This document shows positions 21,184 to 29,875 of a stretch of 64,000 nt of DNA, piece by piece; position 1 is the first letter of the stretch, and every line of letters starts with the position of its first letter. The notes beneath the pieces are model-generated. The model worked only from the letters and a program-made list of their open reading frames with translations. It made no database searches and was not told the DNA's origin. The DNA is from Halotalea alkalilenta (GTDB taxonomy: Bacteria; Pseudomonadota; Gammaproteobacteria; Pseudomonadales; Halomonadaceae), in assembly GCF_001648175.1 (NCBI RefSeq), contig NZ_CP015243.1:1984001-2048000 (forward strand), in the 5' to 3' direction. Both the position numbers and the translations under genes were made by a program.

Positions 21184-22185
21184 ATGAAGCGTGGGCACAG
21201 CGATCACGGCGACGAGCAGCTGCCGAAACGACGGGTGCACGTCGTCGCCGCCGCGATCTACAACGGCGATGAGCGGGTGTTCCTCTCCCGTCGCCCCTCC
21301 TACGTCGACCAGGGCGGGCTGTGGGAATTTCCCGGCGGTAAATTGCATCCGCACGAGACCGGTCTCGAAGCGCTGAAGCGCGAGCTCAACGAAGAGTTGG
21401 GCATCCACGTCAAGCGCGCGCAGCCGCTGATCCGGGTGCATCACGAGTACACCGACAAGCACATCCTGCTGGACGTCTGGGGCGTTCGCGATTTCGAGGG
21501 CGAACCTTACGGGCGAGAGGGGCAGGTCGTGCGCTGGGTGCCGGTGGCCGAGCTCGGACGCTACAACTTTCCCGCCGCCAACCTGCCGATCATCAAGGCG
21601 GTAGCGCTGCCGCATGCCTACATGATCACCGCCGACCAGGCCGACGAGACGCGCTTCGAGACCGATCTAGCGGCCGCGCTCGAGCGCCATCGGCCAAAGT
21701 TGGTGCGGCTGCGCGATACCGCGCTCGACGCCGAGGCCTACGCCGCTCGTGCCGAGCGGGCGGTGGATATCTGCCGTCGGGCCGGCGCTCAGCTGATGCT
21801 CGGGCATAGGGGAAGCGACGTGGAGGCGATGGTCGCGCTGGTCGAGCGTTTGGACGCCGGCGGACTGCACTTGGGCAGCGATCAGCTCGGCGTGCTGGAG
21901 CGCCGACCGCTGGAGGGTTCGCGCTGGCTTGGAGCGTCGGTGCACGATGCAGCTGGCCTTGCGCAGGCCGAGCGCCTCGACTGCGATTTCGCGGTGCTTT
22001 CCCCGGTGCGTGCCACTGGCTCCCATCCGGACGCGCAGCCGCTGGGGTGGCATGGTCTGCAGCAGATGATCGAACACGTTCGGTTGCCGGTGTTCGCTCT
22101 GGGGGGCTTGGGGCTCGAGGATATCGACCACGCCCGAGGGGTAGGCGCCCAGGGGGTGGCGGCTATCTCGGCTTTCGAGCGCTAG
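21184..22185 (+). CDS. mutT: Nudix hydrolase fused to a ThiE-like domain (MutT type)
   Basis: The N-terminal half (about residues 14-130) is a Nudix domain with the full Nudix box (GGKLHPHETGLEALKREL, then NEELGI), which fits sanitation of oxidised nucleoside triphosphates such as 8-oxo-dGTP. The C-terminal half resembles the thiamine phosphate synthase barrel, with HRGSD, GLHLGSDQL, GASVHDAAGL and FALGGLGLEDI segments. This two-domain form is known in Pseudomonas-like bacteria next to yacG-coaE. The ATG at 21184 follows a purine-rich ribosome site. 333 aa. Whether the barrel is catalytic is unknown. Confidence 0.88.
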   Translation: MKRGHSDHGDEQLPKRRVHVVAAAIYNGDERVFLSRRPSYVDQGGLWEFPGGKLHPHETGLEALKRELNEELGIHVKRAQPLIRVHHEYTDKHILLDVWGVRDFEGEPYGREGQVVRWVPVAELGRYNFPAANLPIIKAVALPHAYMITADQADETRFETDLAAALERHRPKLVRLRDTALDAEAYAARAERAVDICRRAGAQLMLGHRGSDVEAMVALVERLDAGGLHLGSDQLGVLERRPLEGSRWLGASVHDAAGLAQAERLDCDFAVLSPVRATGSHPDAQPLGWHGLQQMIEHVRLPVFALGGLGLEDIDHARGVGAQGVAAISAFER

Positions 22186-22215
22186 AGCGCAGTTTCCATT
22201 CACGTGGGATCGTTC

Positions 22216-22252
22216 GAAGAAGGCGGCGCCGATCGATGGCGCCGCCTTCTTC
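22216..22252. terminator. Bidirectional terminator between mutT and yacG
   Basis: A perfect 15-bp inverted repeat, GAAGAAGGCGGCGCC and its complement, encloses a 7-base loop between two convergent genes. A/T-bearing stem ends (GAAGAA/TTCTTC) supply U-rich 3' ends for transcripts from either side. Confidence 0.8.
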
Positions 22253-22281
22253 GTTCGCGGTGAGGGTTTCCCGACGCCGCG

Positions 22282-22509
22282 CTAGCGTCGCTCCTGCTCG
22301 CGTTCGAGTTGCTCCAGCATCGCGTCGATGTCGGTCTCGTCCAGCGCCATCTCCCCAGGGATACGATGACTTTCACTCGCCCAGGCACCCAGGTCCAGCA
22401 GCTTGCAGCGCTTGGAGCAGAAGGGGCGGTAGGGGCTCTGTTCGTTCCAGGGAACCTGGGTGGCGCACTGGGGGCAGGCGACCTTGAGGGAGTCGCGAGG
22501 TTCTGACAT
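22282..22509 (-). CDS. yacG: DNA gyrase inhibitor YacG
   Basis: Small 75-aa zinc protein of the YacG family, known to bind GyrB and inhibit gyrase. Four cysteines in a CPQC...C-x3-C pattern ([19 protein letters not shown], then [13 protein letters not shown]) form the zinc site, and the C-terminus is acidic and helical. It lies downstream of coaE on the same strand, its usual place. Confidence 0.92.
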   Translation of the reverse strand: MSEPRDSLKVACPQCATQVPWNEQSPYRPFCSKRCKLLDLGAWASESHRIPGEMALDETDIDAMLEQLEREQERR

Positions 22510-22605
22510 GGAATGACTCCTTTGCGCATGTATCGCGATTGGGGTGGATCGATCGAGGCGCGAGCCGCGGGCGGACTCTCGATATTGGGGCGAAGACGGC
22601 GGTGG

Positions 22606-23223
22606 TCAATTCCCGCAGGCGGCGCGTTGGTGTGCAAGCTGTCGATAGAAGGCGTCCAGTTCGGCGACTCGCCGCTCGGTCGATACCTTGTCGAGGGAAT
22701 TGTCGATCATCTCATCACTGCGAGCCAGGCGTTCGGCACGCGGCATCTGCGCGCGTAGAATCGCTTCGGCCTGGGCGAGCTCGCCGCCATCGCGTGCCAG
22801 CACGCGCTGCAGCTGCAGCGCTTCGGGGACGTCCACCACCAGTATCCGATCGACCACCTTGGCGTAGCGATCGGACTCGAGTAGCAGCGGTACCACCAGC
22901 AGGCGGTAAGGGCCCTCGAGCGTCTCGAGCCGTTCGAGCATGCGCGCATGGATCAGCGGATGCATCCGGGACTCCACCCAGCGCCGTTCCTCGGGCGCGG
23001 CGAAGATTCGCTGGCGCAGTGCGGCGCGATCGAGCCGGCCCTGGCGGTCGAGAATCCGTTCACCATAGCGTTCCACCAGGGCGTCGAGCATCGGTTCTCC
23101 TGGCTCGACCACCTCCCGGGCGATCTGGTCGGCGTCGACCGATGCAATGCCGCGCTCAGCGAAAAGTCGAGTGACGGTGCTCTTGCCCGAGGCGATGCCG
23201 CCGGTTAGGCCGATGGTCAGCAT
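22606..23223 (-). CDS. coaE: Dephospho-CoA kinase (CoaE)
   Basis: Last enzyme of coenzyme A synthesis, phosphorylating dephospho-CoA. The P-loop GLTGGIASGKS is at residues 5-15, followed by DADQIAREVVEPG. Length 205 aa. The ATG at 23223 is preferred over a longer frame because it gives the canonical MLTIGLTGG start and follows a GGAG-like site. In related genomes pilD sits between pilC and coaE; here only 38 bases separate them. Confidence 0.95.
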   Translation of the reverse strand: MLTIGLTGGIASGKSTVTRLFAERGIASVDADQIAREVVEPGEPMLDALVERYGERILDRQGRLDRAALRQRIFAAPEERRWVESRMHPLIHARMLERLETLEGPYRLLVVPLLLESDRYAKVVDRILVVDVPEALQLQRVLARDGGELAQAEAILRAQMPRAERLARSDEMIDNSLDKVSTERRVAELDAFYRQLAHQRAACGN

Positions 23224-23261
23224 GATAGCGCTCCGTGCCGGGGCGTGGATGACGAAAAAGT

Positions 23262-24428
23262 TCAATACTCGCCGCCGAGGTCGAAGACTGGCAAGTACAG
23301 TGCGACCACCAGGAGGCCGATGACCAGGGTGAGCAGGGTCATGACGATTGGCTCGAGCAGCAGTTCCAGCCGCTCCAAGCGTCGCTCGAGCCTTTCCCGC
23401 TCGAGGTCTGCCGCGTGACCGAACGCCTCGGCCAAGCGGCCGGAGCGCTCTCCGTTGGCGACCAGGGCCGCGAGCAGCGCACCGAAGGCGCGCTCAGCGC
23501 GCATCGCCACGCTCAACGGTTCGCCCTCGGCGACTCTAGAGGCGACTCTCTTCAACGGCAGCGTCCCCTGCGGGGTCGCGATCAGCTCCAGCGCTACGTC
23601 CAGGGCCAGCCCGCTGCCCTGGGCGAGTGCCAGGGCCTCCAGGATACCGACTTTGTCGCTCGATTGAAGCAGCGGTCCCAGCAGCGGTAGCCAGCGGGCA
23701 AGCCGCGCACTATGTCGTCGTGCGGCGATCCAGCTCGCGATGAGTGCGAGCACGGCGATGAGGCACGCTTCGAGCCGTGCACTGAGTCCTGCGGAGAGGG
23801 CGAACAGCACCTCGGTGGGCAAGGGGAGGTGCGCTGCATCGTCGGCATAGAGCGCGGCGAAAGTCGGCACGATCTTGATCAGCATTACCGCCATCAAGCC
23901 TGCCGCGAGCACGGTCACCATCGCTGGGTAGCGCAGAGGCGCCGCGAGTCGGCGGCCGAGTCGGGCGCGTGCGTTGAGATGTTCCGCGAGGCGGGCCAGC
24001 ACCGTCGCCAGTTTGCCACTATGTTCACCCAGGCCGATCAGCGCGGTGCCGAGCGGCGCGTGGAGCGGCAAGGTGGTGGTGCCGAGCGCGGCCGAGAGGG
24101 AGTGCCCCTCGGTGATCGCAAGGCGAAGCGTCGACCAGTAGTGGTGTTCCTCCGCGGTCTCGGCATTTTCGGCAAGCTGCTCCAGGGCGTCGAGCAGGCC
24201 GATGCCCGCCTGCAACAGGCCGGATAGCTGCATCAGGCGCAGCGCCAGGTGCTCGGGACCCAGGCGTTTCGTCCTCATGCGTAAGCGTCGCAGCCGTCGA
24301 ACGATCAGTCCTCGCGCCGCGAGCTCGGTGTGGGCCTGGTGCTTGGTAGGGGCATAGAGCCGGCCGGTGCGGTGATTTCCGTCCTCATCCGTCGCCTGCC
24401 ATTGCCACAGTCGCTGCTCAGAGCGCAC
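23262..24428 (-). CDS. pilC: Type IV pilus inner-membrane platform protein PilC
   Basis: Polytopic GspF/PilC-family protein that forms the platform of the type IV pilus assembly machine and works with the ATPase PilB. Two repeated GspF domains are visible (about residues 60-185 and 260-380), each with a LLxxGixLxxAL-type helix. Hydrophobic segments occur near 165-190, 205-235 and 360-380. The 388 aa length is typical. It overlaps pilB by 11 bases, so the two are co-translated. Confidence 0.9.
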   Translation of the reverse strand: MRSEQRLWQWQATDEDGNHRTGRLYAPTKHQAHTELAARGLIVRRLRRLRMRTKRLGPEHLALRLMQLSGLLQAGIGLLDALEQLAENAETAEEHHYWSTLRLAITEGHSLSAALGTTTLPLHAPLGTALIGLGEHSGKLATVLARLAEHLNARARLGRRLAAPLRYPAMVTVLAAGLMAVMLIKIVPTFAALYADDAAHLPLPTEVLFALSAGLSARLEACLIAVLALIASWIAARRHSARLARWLPLLGPLLQSSDKVGILEALALAQGSGLALDVALELIATPQGTLPLKRVASRVAEGEPLSVAMRAERAFGALLAALVANGERSGRLAEAFGHAADLERERLERRLERLELLLEPIVMTLLTLVIGLLVVALYLPVFDLGGEY

Positions 24429-25839
24429 GTTCCAGCGCCTGCCTCGAGATCAATCCCTGCGCCACCTTGTAAAGCCCGGCACGGCGCAGGCCATCGACGT
24501 CCTCCGCGTCCGAGCGGTCGATCGGGCGCGAGAGGACTTCGAAGATGGCGATACGGCCCGCATGTCCATTGTGGCAATGTCGACAGCCTCGGGCGACGTG
24601 GGGGGAGAGCGTATCCGCGGCGAGACCTAGTTCCATCGCCAGGGTGGCTTTCTGCGCCGATGGCGCAGGGACGCGACAGGCGGGACAGAGCGTGGGTACG
24701 AGGCGCTGCGCGATCACCAGGGTCACGCACTCGGCGAGATCGCGTTCGTCGGCGCCTAGATGCCCCAGCCGGGCAAGGCTCGCTCTGGCGCTGGCGGCGT
24801 GCACGGTGGCGAGAACCAGATGGCCGGTGCGGGCGGCCTTGAGCGTGATCTCGGCACTCTGGGGGTCGCGAATCTCACCGATCATCATCACGTCGGGGTC
24901 CTGGCGCAGGAACGCGCGCAGTGCAACGGCGAAGTCCAGCCCTATGCGCGGCTCTATCTGCAACTGCTGCACGCCGGGCAGGCGGTGCTCGACTGGCTGC
25001 TCGGCGCTGACCACATGGCGCCGCTGCCGATCGATGTGCATCAGTGCGCTGTAGAGAGTGATCGTTTTGCCGCTTCCCGTCGGCCCGCAGACCAGGATCA
25101 GCCCGCGGGCGGCTTCCAAGGCGCGTTTCAACGCTGCCAACGGCAGCGGATCGAGGCCGAGTTCGTCGAGGGAGAGCGCCTGGTAGGGCGCATCCACCAG
25201 GCGCAGGGATGCCTTCTCCCCTCGTACGGTAGGCAGCGTGGCAAGCCGGAAGGAGAGGGTGTAGCGATCCTCCAACGAGATGCTCAGGCTGCCGTCCTGG
25301 GGTAGCCGCTGCTCGCCGACATCGAGGCCGGCGAGCAGCTTGAGTCGCATCATGCAGCGCTCGCCCAGTGCCGCAGGGAGCCGCTCGAGCGTGCGCAGTT
25401 CGCCATCGACGCGGATTCTCACCGTGAAGCGCTCGCCTTCGGGCTCGAAGTGCAGGTCGGAGCCGCGCAGGCGCACGCAGGCCTGGGCGAGGCGTCGCAG
25501 GCAAGCATCGGCCGAGGTATCGCTGTTCGATGGTGCCGGGCGTTGGTCCGCGTGAGCCAGATAGGCTTCCAGCAGCTTCGCCAGCTGCCGCGGTTCGGCG
25601 AGGCGCGGCACGATCACGCGCGCGCAGGCGAAGCGTAGCTCATCGAGCTGGTCGAGGCAGGCGGCGCTGGCCACGGCGACACTGAGCCTGCCTGCCTCTT
25701 CATGCAACGGAAGGACGCCGATACGGGCTAACAGCCGGATCGGCAGGCCGGCGCAGGGCAGGCTGGATATCTCGATGCCATCGAGATCGACCGGCTCGAG
25801 AAGTTCGGCCGGCGCTGCCGGACAGGCTTTTTCGTTCAT
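24418..25839 (-). CDS. pilB: Type IV pilus assembly ATPase PilB
   Basis: GspE/PilB-family hexameric ATPase that powers pilus extension. The Walker A GPTGSGKT is near residue 252, the Walker B region DPDVMMIGEIRD follows, and a zinc-binding pair CPAC...CRHC is near the C-terminus. At 473 aa it is about 90 residues shorter than Pseudomonas PilB, the difference being in the N-terminal domain. The ATG at 25839 has GGAG upstream; an upstream GTG at 25887 would add 16 residues and is less likely. It is divergent from pilA. Confidence 0.88.
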   Translation of the reverse strand: MNEKACPAAPAELLEPVDLDGIEISSLPCAGLPIRLLARIGVLPLHEEAGRLSVAVASAACLDQLDELRFACARVIVPRLAEPRQLAKLLEAYLAHADQRPAPSNSDTSADACLRRLAQACVRLRGSDLHFEPEGERFTVRIRVDGELRTLERLPAALGERCMMRLKLLAGLDVGEQRLPQDGSLSISLEDRYTLSFRLATLPTVRGEKASLRLVDAPYQALSLDELGLDPLPLAALKRALEAARGLILVCGPTGSGKTITLYSALMHIDRQRRHVVSAEQPVEHRLPGVQQLQIEPRIGLDFAVALRAFLRQDPDVMMIGEIRDPQSAEITLKAARTGHLVLATVHAASARASLARLGHLGADERDLAECVTLVIAQRLVPTLCPACRVPAPSAQKATLAMELGLAADTLSPHVARGCRHCHNGHAGRIAIFEVLSRPIDRSDAEDVDGLRRAGLYKVAQGLISRQALERAL

Positions 25840-26005
25840 CGCTGGATGCTCCAGGTGATCGTCAATGCTCACCGTGTCGAATACCACGGCACCGAAGCTA
25901 TCGGCCGCGGCCGACGGCTTTATAGGGGGTCAAGTCGCCGGTGCAAGTGGACGTTATGCGCTGAGAGGGGCGAGCGCCGCTCGCTTGGATCGGGACGGAG
26001 GCAGG

Positions 26006-26494
26006 ATGGACGAGAAACCGGCTGAGGCGATGAATGTGGCGCGAGGCGCTCCGCGAGCGCATGCGCAGGGCGGATTCACGCTGCTCGAGATGATGGCGGT
26101 GGTGGCGATCGTCGGGGTGCTGGCGGCGGTGGCGATCCCTCGCTACCAGCTCTATGTCGCACGCTCCCAGGTCTCCTCCGCGAACATGCTGCTGAGGGCC
26201 CAGCAGGTGGGCGTGGAGGATCTGCTGCTACGCGGCCAGGAGGTGGATCTGGCGGCGCTGGGCTATTCGGGCGACTCGGTCGTCCATGCCCATGGCAGCT
26301 GGAGCGTCGAGGCGGATGGCACGTTGCGCTACCGATTCGGTACTGGCGCCTCACCGCTGCTCGCCGGTGAGGGGGTGGAGCAATGGCTGCAACTGCAGCC
26401 GGGCGCTGGTCTCGAGGGGTGGCGCTGCCTGGCGTCGGCTGCGCTGGAGCCGACGCTGCTGCCTCCCGGTTGTTCGCTTTCCAGCGGCGGCTAG
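26006..26494 (+). CDS. pilA: Type IV pilin (major pilin-like, PilA)
   Basis: Prepilin with leader peptidase site [10 protein letters not shown]: cleavage after Gly23 leaves Phe1 and Glu5 of the mature protein, then the long hydrophobic assembly helix. Two C-terminal cysteines (Cys141 and Cys156) probably form the disulfide-bounded D-region. The leader is long (23 residues); an internal ATG at 26030 would shorten it to 15. A GGAGG site precedes the chosen start. It requires a PilD peptidase, which is not in this window. Divergent from pilB. Confidence 0.85.
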   Translation: MDEKPAEAMNVARGAPRAHAQGGFTLLEMMAVVAIVGVLAAVAIPRYQLYVARSQVSSANMLLRAQQVGVEDLLLRGQEVDLAALGYSGDSVVHAHGSWSVEADGTLRYRFGTGASPLLAGEGVEQWLQLQPGAGLEGWRCLASAALEPTLLPPGCSLSSGG

Positions 26495-26766
26495 TACAGT
26501 GCGCGCTCCTCCTCGATCACCTCCTTGAGCAGGGCGAGGAACAGTTTGTCGGCGGGAGAATGCTGGGACTCCCGAGTTGGAATCTTGACGCTGGTGGTGG
26601 AGGAGATCTCCTCGGCGATCCGCTCCGCTGCGTCTTTTTCTCCGCTGTGGCGTCTTGCGATCTCCAGGGCGGTGGGCAGGATCGAGGGATCGTAGAGGAG
26701 CTTCTTGATGAAACCGCGCAGCTCCTTGATGACCCGGGCCTGCTGCATTTCGCTGGATGTCGTCAT
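26491..26766 (-). CDS. Hypothetical small helical protein
   Basis: A 91-aa soluble, largely helical protein that I cannot assign to a family. It contains [20 protein letters not shown], then a Gly-Glu-Lys turn and two charged helices; no Cys, no signal or membrane segment. The ATG at 26766 has AGGAG six bases upstream, which decides it over an ATG six codons earlier. Its stop overlaps the end of pilA by four bases on the opposite strand. The clear ribosome site supports a real gene. Confidence 0.6.
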   Translation of the reverse strand: MTTSSEMQQARVIKELRGFIKKLLYDPSILPTALEIARRHSGEKDAAERIAEEISSTTSVKIPTRESQHSPADKLFLALLKEVIEEERALY

Positions 26767-26882
26767 GGGGTGCTCCTGTGGCATGTCCGGCGGCGGCCAA
26801 GGCGTGAAATGAAGACGAAGCGCCGCGAGTGGGGAAAGGGTGCAATGGGGCGATTATGGTCGGTTTGGGCGGTCAAAACATC

Positions 26883-28052
26883 CTAGTCCGACGCACGCCA
26901 GCATCTGATCTCGCCCAGCCAGTCGAGATCGTCAGCCAGCGACGCCAGTCGAGCGACGTCCGACGGTGACATCTCGCGGCACAGATAGAGCTCGATATCG
27001 ATGCGCCGCAGGCCGTCGCAGGGCGATGTGCGATAGTGAAGCGCCATGTCCAGGCGGCGGGACCACGCCTCGATGCCCTGCCAGTGCGCGTCGAGCAGTC
27101 GCTCCACCTCGCCTCGAAGCGGAAGGGGCCTTGCTTGGCGTCTAAGGCGCTCATCGCCATCGTTCTCGGGGTCGATGTGAAAGGTGACATCGCGCAGGGT
27201 AGCGAAACGCTGGCGCAGGTGGCGGGTGACGGTGTTGCCGATTTCATGGGCTTCAGAAACCGTGAGCCGCGGTGCCACCAGCAAGTGCACGTCTAGCGCT
27301 GTATCGGCGCCGATGCGCCTGGCGCGAAGATCGTGAAGGTCGCGCAGTTCTGGAATCTCCAGCGCGCAGCGGCGCAGGCGCTCGGTCTCCTCTTCCGGCA
27401 GGGCGGTGTCGATCAGTTCTCGGCTTGCGCCGCGGAGCGTGTCGAAGCCGATCTTGCCGACCAGGATGGAAACCGCTATGGCGGCGAGTGGGTCGAGCCA
27501 GTAGAAGCCGAATTGGGCACCGGCGAGCCCGATCAGCACGATCAGCGAAGAGAGCGAGTCGCTGCGTGAGTGCCAAGCGCTCGCCTCCAGCAGCGGTGAA
27601 CGCTGGCGTCGAGCCACGCGCAGCGTCCAGCGAAACAGCGCCTCCTTGACCAGCATTGCCAGCAGGGTGACGCCGATCGCCCAGTGTCCGGCGTTCAGTG
27701 CCTCGACCGAGAACAGCCGCAGCACGCTTTCCCATGAGACTGCGCCGGCGACGACCAGCAGCACGATGCCGAGCCAGAGACTCGCCATCGTCTCGATCCG
27801 GCCATGTCCATAGGGATGGCCCCGGTCTGGCGCGCGTCGGCCGAAGTGTGTAGCGATCAGCACTATCAGGTCGGTGAGCAGATCCGCAAGGGAGTGGATG
27901 CCGTCCGCGACCAGCGCGCTCGACAGGGTGAGCGTGCCGACGATGATCTTCAGCGCGGCCAGCCCCGCGTCGATGAGGACGGTAGTCAGGTTGACGCGCT
28001 GTGCCTCGCGACGTTGCGCTGATGCTGTGCTGCTCGAGGATTGAGAGGGCAT
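26883..28052 (-). CDS. Cation diffusion facilitator (FieF/CzcD-type) exporter
   Basis: CDF-family inner-membrane exporter of divalent metals (zinc, iron or manganese) driven by proton antiport. Six membrane helices are visible between about residues 20 and 205. The metal site is DGIHSLADLLTD in helix II and HSRSDSLSSL in helix V. The cytoplasmic C-terminal domain carries HLLV and FHIDPEND segments. An extra C-terminal stretch of about 90 residues goes beyond the usual 300 aa. Metal specificity cannot be set from sequence reading. Confidence 0.85.
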   Translation of the reverse strand: MPSQSSSSTASAQRREAQRVNLTTVLIDAGLAALKIIVGTLTLSSALVADGIHSLADLLTDLIVLIATHFGRRAPDRGHPYGHGRIETMASLWLGIVLLVVAGAVSWESVLRLFSVEALNAGHWAIGVTLLAMLVKEALFRWTLRVARRQRSPLLEASAWHSRSDSLSSLIVLIGLAGAQFGFYWLDPLAAIAVSILVGKIGFDTLRGASRELIDTALPEEETERLRRCALEIPELRDLHDLRARRIGADTALDVHLLVAPRLTVSEAHEIGNTVTRHLRQRFATLRDVTFHIDPENDGDERLRRQARPLPLRGEVERLLDAHWQGIEAWSRRLDMALHYRTSPCDGLRRIDIELYLCREMSPSDVARLASLADDLDWLGEIRCWRASD

Positions 28053-28313
28053 GGGGATCGCTGATTGGCGGGCTCGACTGGAATTCTGTGCGGATGGCGT
28101 GATGAAGGCAAACGCCCCTCGGTGGCCCGCTGGTCGAAGGCTTATCGCTTTTTATCCGGGGGCGGATCGATCCTGTTCGAAAAGCACCGCCGCCCCTTGT
28201 AGACTTCGCAGCATGATCCGGTTCGTCGCAGCCGCGTTGTCGCGCGCGCCGTGCGTGCGATACGGCGTCCCTATGGTGTCGCATATGGTGTCGAAGGAAA
28301 CGTTCACGCCGTG

Positions 28314-29813
28314 ATGTCCCCCTTTTCGTGGCTACGCAATCTCTCCAATCCCTTGACCCACCAGGCCGGATTCGGACCGGTGCTGCGTATCATTGCGGTA
28401 CTGCTATTGGTACTGGTGGTGATGATGGCGCTGCCGCTGGCGGTGCTCGCCCTCGAGCGCGACCCCGACATTCGCGCCTTCGCCACCTCGATCCTGATTA
28501 CCCTCGGCGTATCCGGGCTGCTGCTGGTGCTGACCCGGGACTCCGGTTTCGAGCTGCGCCCGAGGCAGATGTTCATCCTCACGGTGATGAGCTGGGTGGT
28601 GTTCGCCGGCTTCGCCAGCCTGCCGATGATGCTCGGCTCCCCTCAGCTGTCGATCGCCGATGCGGTGTTCGAGGCAGTCTCCGGGGTTACCAGCACCGGT
28701 GCCACGGTGATCGTCGATCTCGATACCACCTCGGATGGAATCAAGCTCTGGCGGGGGCTTTTGCAGTGGATCGGCGGGGTCGGGATCATCGTCATGGCGA
28801 TCGCGATCCTGCCGTTTCTCAAAGTTGGCGGCATGCGCTTGTTCCAGACCGAATCCTCGGCCTGGACCGAGCATATCGTGCCGCGTGCGGGGGGCATGGC
28901 GAAGTCGATCTCGATGGTCTATCTGGGCCTGAGCGCGCTGGCGATGCTCTCCTATTGGCTCCTGGGGATGCGCCCGTTCGATGCCGTCGTCCACGGCATG
29001 ACCTCGGTATCGACGGGGGGCTTCGCCAACTACGACGAGTCTTTCGGCATCTACGCTTCGCGCCCGGCGATCCTCTGGGTGACGGTGCTTTTCATGCTCA
29101 GCGGCGCGTTGCCATTCGTACTCTACGTGCGCTTCATCACCCAGCGTTCAATGGCGATCTGGCGCGACCAGCAGGTGCGTGGATTCTTCACCATCCTGCT
29201 GGTGGTGATCGCGATGATGACGCTGGAGCGGATGCTCCATCGCCCCGGGCCTTTCTGGCCGGCCCTGACCGAGATCACCTTCAATGTCGTTTCGGTGATC
29301 ACCACGACTGGGTACGCCACCTCGGATTACAACCACTGGGGCACCTTCGCGGTGAGCGTGTTCTTCTACCTGCTGTTCATCGGCGGCTGCTCGGGGTCGA
29401 CCACCGGCGGGATGAAGGTGTTTCGCTTCCAGGTCGGATTGGTGATGCTGGTCAATCAGCTGCGTCACCTGGTCCACGCCCAGGGCGTGTTCGTCCAACG
29501 CTACAACGGCAGGCCGTTGACCGACGACATCGTCCGCGCGGTGGTGGCCTTCTCCTCGTTTTTCTTCTTCACCGTATCGGCGCTGTCGGTGGCGCTTTCG
29601 TCCCTCGGCCTCGACATGGTCACCTCGCTCAGCGCCTCGGTCTCGATGCTCGGTAATACCGGGCCGGGCCTTGGGGAGCTGATCGGGCCCGCGGGCAACT
29701 ACGCCGGGATGCCCGAGGCCGCGAAGTGGCTGCTCAGCTTCGCCATGCTGCTCGGGCGGCTCGAGATACTCACCGTACTGGTGCTGCTCACGCCGGCCTT
29801 CTGGCGCAAGTGA
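28314..29813 (+). CDS. trkH: Trk-type potassium uptake channel subunit (TrkH/TrkI)
   Basis: K+-translocating membrane subunit of a Trk system, important for osmotic adaptation in halophiles. Four selectivity-filter loops are readable: TSTGATVIV, SVSTGGFAN, TTTGYATSD and GNTGPGLGE, each centred on the filter Gly. About twelve hydrophobic segments are present in 499 aa. The ATG at 28314 is chosen although its ribosome site is weak; a GTG just before it is an alternative. Halomonas has TrkH and TrkI paralogues, and which one this is cannot be decided here. Confidence 0.9.
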   Translation: MSPFSWLRNLSNPLTHQAGFGPVLRIIAVLLLVLVVMMALPLAVLALERDPDIRAFATSILITLGVSGLLLVLTRDSGFELRPRQMFILTVMSWVVFAGFASLPMMLGSPQLSIADAVFEAVSGVTSTGATVIVDLDTTSDGIKLWRGLLQWIGGVGIIVMAIAILPFLKVGGMRLFQTESSAWTEHIVPRAGGMAKSISMVYLGLSALAMLSYWLLGMRPFDAVVHGMTSVSTGGFANYDESFGIYASRPAILWVTVLFMLSGALPFVLYVRFITQRSMAIWRDQQVRGFFTILLVVIAMMTLERMLHRPGPFWPALTEITFNVVSVITTTGYATSDYNHWGTFAVSVFFYLLFIGGCSGSTTGGMKVFRFQVGLVMLVNQLRHLVHAQGVFVQRYNGRPLTDDIVRAVVAFSSFFFFTVSALSVALSSLGLDMVTSLSASVSMLGNTGPGLGELIGPAGNYAGMPEAAKWLLSFAMLLGRLEILTVLVLLTPAFWRK

Positions 29814-29875
29814 CTTGGTCGCGGGGCAATCGCAGAGGAAGGAAATGCGCCCTCGAAGGCTCGAGGGCGTAGGGG

